DNA of 64,000 nt from Dermatemys mawii (Eukaryota; Chordata; Testudines; Dermatemydidae): the NCBI GenBank assembly GCA_007922305.1, contig ML677335.1:15837766-15901765 (forward strand), read 5' to 3'. This document shows, one piece after another, positions 62,011-64,000 of this stretch. The position numbers were made by a program, and so were the translations under genes. Below the pieces are notes generated by a model, which was not told the origin of the DNA, did not search any database, and was given only the letters and a program-made list of their open reading frames with translations. How positions within the stretch are numbered: position 1 is the stretch's first letter; every line of letters begins with the position of its first letter.

Positions 62011-62778
62011 ATGAGGGTCTCCCGAGCCCTTCCATTGAGCCTCTTGCTCCTGGGCTGCCTCGGGGGCGCCGCCAGCGGGCAGGCCCGAGGGGGCGGTGAG
62101 AAAGCGGAGCGCGTCGCGCCCTGGGCGCAATCCGGGCAGTTCTCCACCCGGGAGCAGCATGTGTGCAGCTGGCAGCTGGTCCGAGGGGAGGAGGCCACCG
62201 AGCTGCAGCTGAGTTGCCAGGCGCCTGGAGAGGGCGGCAGCGAGGGGCTCCGGTGCGTGTACCGGGGCCAGCCGGAGCGCTGCGCCGCCTACAGCGCCAA
62301 GAGCCGCCAGTACTGGAAGCAGATCCTGGGCAAGCTGCGCCGGAAGCGCCACCCCTGCCAGGACAGCAGCCCGCTCAAAGCCCGGCTCTGCAGCAGCAAG
62401 AAGGGGCTGCCCGAGGCGCAGCTGCGCCTGGCACCTCCCAGCCCCAGCCCTGCAGCGCCGGGCGCCGCCGGGGGCCCCGCCAGAGGCAGAGCCAGGGGCC
62501 GGGGCAGTGCCCAGGAAGCGCCTCCGCTGCAGCTGCCCGGGGCTCCCGGGGCGAAGGCGATGAACAGCGGGGCCCACGCGGGTACCCCGGAGAAGCGGGG
62601 CAAGGCGGGCAAGAGGAAAGGGGGTCCCAGCTCCCCGCTGCCTCCCGAGCAGGGGCCGCCCACGGCCGGGGGGAACCCGGAGCCGCCCACGGAGCTGAGC
62701 GAGGACCTGGCCGAGACCTACTGCGCGGAGCAGTGGCACTCGCTGTGCAGCTTCTTCGTCAACTTCTGGAACGGCTGA
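62011..62778 (+). CDS. FGFBP3: FGFBP3, fibroblast growth factor binding protein 3
   Basis: FGFBP3 is a secreted carrier that binds FGFs and heparin-like glycans and releases matrix-stored FGF. The 255-codon frame is one exon, close to the usual length. It starts with a signal peptide (residues 1-~23, leucine core LSLLLLGCLG, likely cleavage AASG|Q). An N-terminal cysteine block follows (Cys52, 69, 82, 91, 116, 127) with motifs HVCSWQL, CVYRGQPERCAAY and YWKQILGKLRRKRHPC. A disordered basic Pro/Gly/Arg/Lys linker (~140-225) precedes the conserved C-terminus TYCAEQWHSLCSFFVNFWNG (Cys238, 246). The mature protein has eight cysteines, an even number. The FFVNFWNG ending matches FGFBP3, not FGFBP1 or FGFBP2, as I recall them. 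The ATG at 62011 is chosen because the signal peptide starts there; -3 is G. Upstream ORFs end at or overlap this start. The frame is intact and looks functional. Confidence 0.95.
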   Translation: MRVSRALPLSLLLLGCLGGAASGQARGGGEKAERVAPWAQSGQFSTREQHVCSWQLVRGEEATELQLSCQAPGEGGSEGLRCVYRGQPERCAAYSAKSRQYWKQILGKLRRKRHPCQDSSPLKARLCSSKKGLPEAQLRLAPPSPSPAAPGAAGGPARGRARGRGSAQEAPPLQLPGAPGAKAMNSGAHAGTPEKRGKAGKRKGGPSSPLPPEQGPPTAGGNPEPPTELSEDLAETYCAEQWHSLCSFFVNFWNG

Positions 62779-63262
62779 GGCGGGCTGGGGGCGGGGCTGG
62801 AGGGAGGGAGACGAGCGGGGTGGGGGGGGTGGGGAGGGTCGGCCCCAGGCAACAAGTCGGGTTAGGAGCGTGCAGCCGGGTGGTGGGGGAGGGGGGATAA
62901 CTTACTCATTGGGACTAACCCTGCAGCCACTGCTAACCCCGGGGCGCCGCGGGGAGGAGAGCTGTGGCCAGGCCTTTGCACGGGGGGTTATTGGCTAACC
63001 TGACTGACCAGTCCTCCTTCCACATTAAACAAGCACTATAGCGTGTGTGGTTTGCGCTGCTGTTTCAGAGATTGCTGCTCTCGGGTGACGTGCGCCCCTC
63101 AGCCTACGCTCCAGTAGTTAAACCCCAGGGAGATTTTCGGTATTGTCAGGTTTACGGGCTGGGAAAGGGCTTCCCTTTGTTCACCAGGAGTAACCATGTG
63201 CCAGGGAGTTGTGTTGCAGAAGATGATGGGTGCAACATTAATAAAGGTGCAACTCTTCTACA
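62779..63262 (+). other. FGFBP3: FGFBP3 3' UTR (predicted)
   Basis: This is G-rich non-coding sequence after the TGA at 62776-62778. It ends at a likely cleavage site about 17 bases beyond AATAAA. I found no coding signal in it. Confidence 0.5.
63240..63245 (+). terminator. FGFBP3: Poly(A) signal AATAAA for FGFBP3
   Basis: AATAAA at 63240 is followed by a likely CA cleavage site about 17 bases on, and by a GTGTGTGTG downstream element at ~63267-63275. That is the standard arrangement, 460 bp after the stop codon. Another AATAAA near 63896 is a weaker alternative. Confidence 0.55.
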
Positions 63263-63282
63263 GCAACGTGTGTGTGATCTCT

Positions 63283-64000
63283 GACTTGTCAAACCTTCTT
63301 GTGGCTGTAATGTCACAACTGAGCCTCACAGTAACAACTGAAGAGTTGAGGAAGCAGTGCCTGGCTTACCTTAACTGACGGATAACATGATTCCCTGAAG
63401 GTGGATGAGGGCCAGGAGATCCTGAAAGACTTCCTGAGGTAGCAGGACAGCACTGGGGAAACAGTGAAATTATACCCTTTTGAGTATATTGTGCATCCTA
63501 CTGAAGCCAGCTATTCATACAAGACTTAGTTTATTTTCCAATCTTTTGTGAAAAGTTCCTGAGAAACAACAGTCAATATTTATGTGGCTATAGACGTTTC
63601 CATAAGCTATTGCTTTCTCTGTTCCTTGTGGAGCTGCTGAGAAAGACTAAAGGGAACCTACTTTCTCTAGGTGCCCTGGGAATATGCCCTCTCTTTTCCT
63701 CCACCCATGCAAATGAAACATTTTTCAATTAATATGCATTAAAATACACTCCTCTGAGTCACGCAATTTATGTAATTTTTTCTTAGCTTATTTAACTCTC
63801 TTGGGCTGGCTGGTATTCTTTACAATTCTTCTCCCTCCCTTCACTCTCACCTTTTCATAGCACTTCTGCAGCACCATTTGCATCTGTTTTCAGAAAATAA
63901 ATTGAAACACTTGTCTCCATTGATCCAGCTTGCACCTGTTTTTCCTTAGGAAAGTGTCAGTTATTACACTTCACTTACTTATGGCTTCACTTATGTTTAG
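63283..64000. other. FGFBP3 downstream flank, no gene seen
   Basis: AT-rich sequence with short pyrimidine-rich patches near 63.8 kb. I saw no ORF, splice-bounded exon or recognisable repeat. Confidence 0.5.

Larger units (their letters stand above)
61890..62960 (+). promoter_or_regulatory. FGFBP3: CpG island over FGFBP3
   Basis: G+C and CpG density rise sharply just before the FGFBP3 coding region and stay high to about 180 bp beyond the stop. The promoter itself may lie upstream with a 5' non-coding exon: a pyrimidine tract ending CTCTCTAG at 61901-61906 looks like a 3' splice site about 105 bp before the ATG. Confidence 0.6.

Noticed and set aside
61903..62739. 278-codon minus-strand ORF over FGFBP3
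   Set aside because: Antisense shadow of a GC-rich coding exon; no family signature.
62163..62900. 245-codon plus-strand ORF overlapping FGFBP3
   Set aside because: It is a GC-driven shadow in another frame of the FGFBP3 coding region.

Overview
The window is vertebrate nuclear DNA. It has two single-copy protein genes with vertebrate exon structure, CpG-rich first exons, and AT-rich non-coding DNA packed with decayed transposable elements. The repeat mix (CR1 LINE 3' ends with an ATTCTG-like tail, Penelope-like retroelements, MIR-type SINEs, many hAT MITEs with 8-bp target duplications, TCTACAC-type foldback elements and two long solo LTRs) points to a non-avian sauropsid, most likely a turtle. 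The species call is inference.

Layout. Positions 1-32.5 kb hold the 5' part of TBC1D12 on the minus strand: coding exon 1 (31361-32226, inside a CpG island), intron 1 of about 20 kb (11337-31360), coding exon 2 (11213-11336), and intron 2 running off the left edge. Together the exons give the first ~330 residues, the low-complexity N-terminal half; the catalytic TBC domain lies outside the window. From 32.5 to 61.9 kb is an intergenic stretch of about 29 kb with no convincing host gene. It contains a solo LTR (38689-39576), a degraded 3.3-kb hAT transposon with a ZMYM1-like transposase (44967-48302), a 145-bp inverted repeat at 98% identity around a 1-kb spacer (36792-38101), an antisense LINE fragment, MITEs and a palindromic Penelope-like tail (61063-61263). 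At 62011-62778 (+) is the complete single-exon coding region of FGFBP3, a secreted FGF-binding protein, with overlapping upstream ORFs and a plausible poly(A) site near 63.26 kb.

The two genes are divergent and have no obvious shared function: TBC1D12 is an intracellular Rab11-linked TBC protein and FGFBP3 an extracellular FGF carrier. In human both lie on 10q23 but, from memory, about 2.5 Mb apart with many genes between, so their adjacency here suggests a chromosomal rearrangement. I saw no clear new gene system. The most structured unexplained signals are the 36.8-38.1 kb inverted repeat, the palindromic Penelope-like insertion, and the MITE families whose 8-bp duplications can be read directly.
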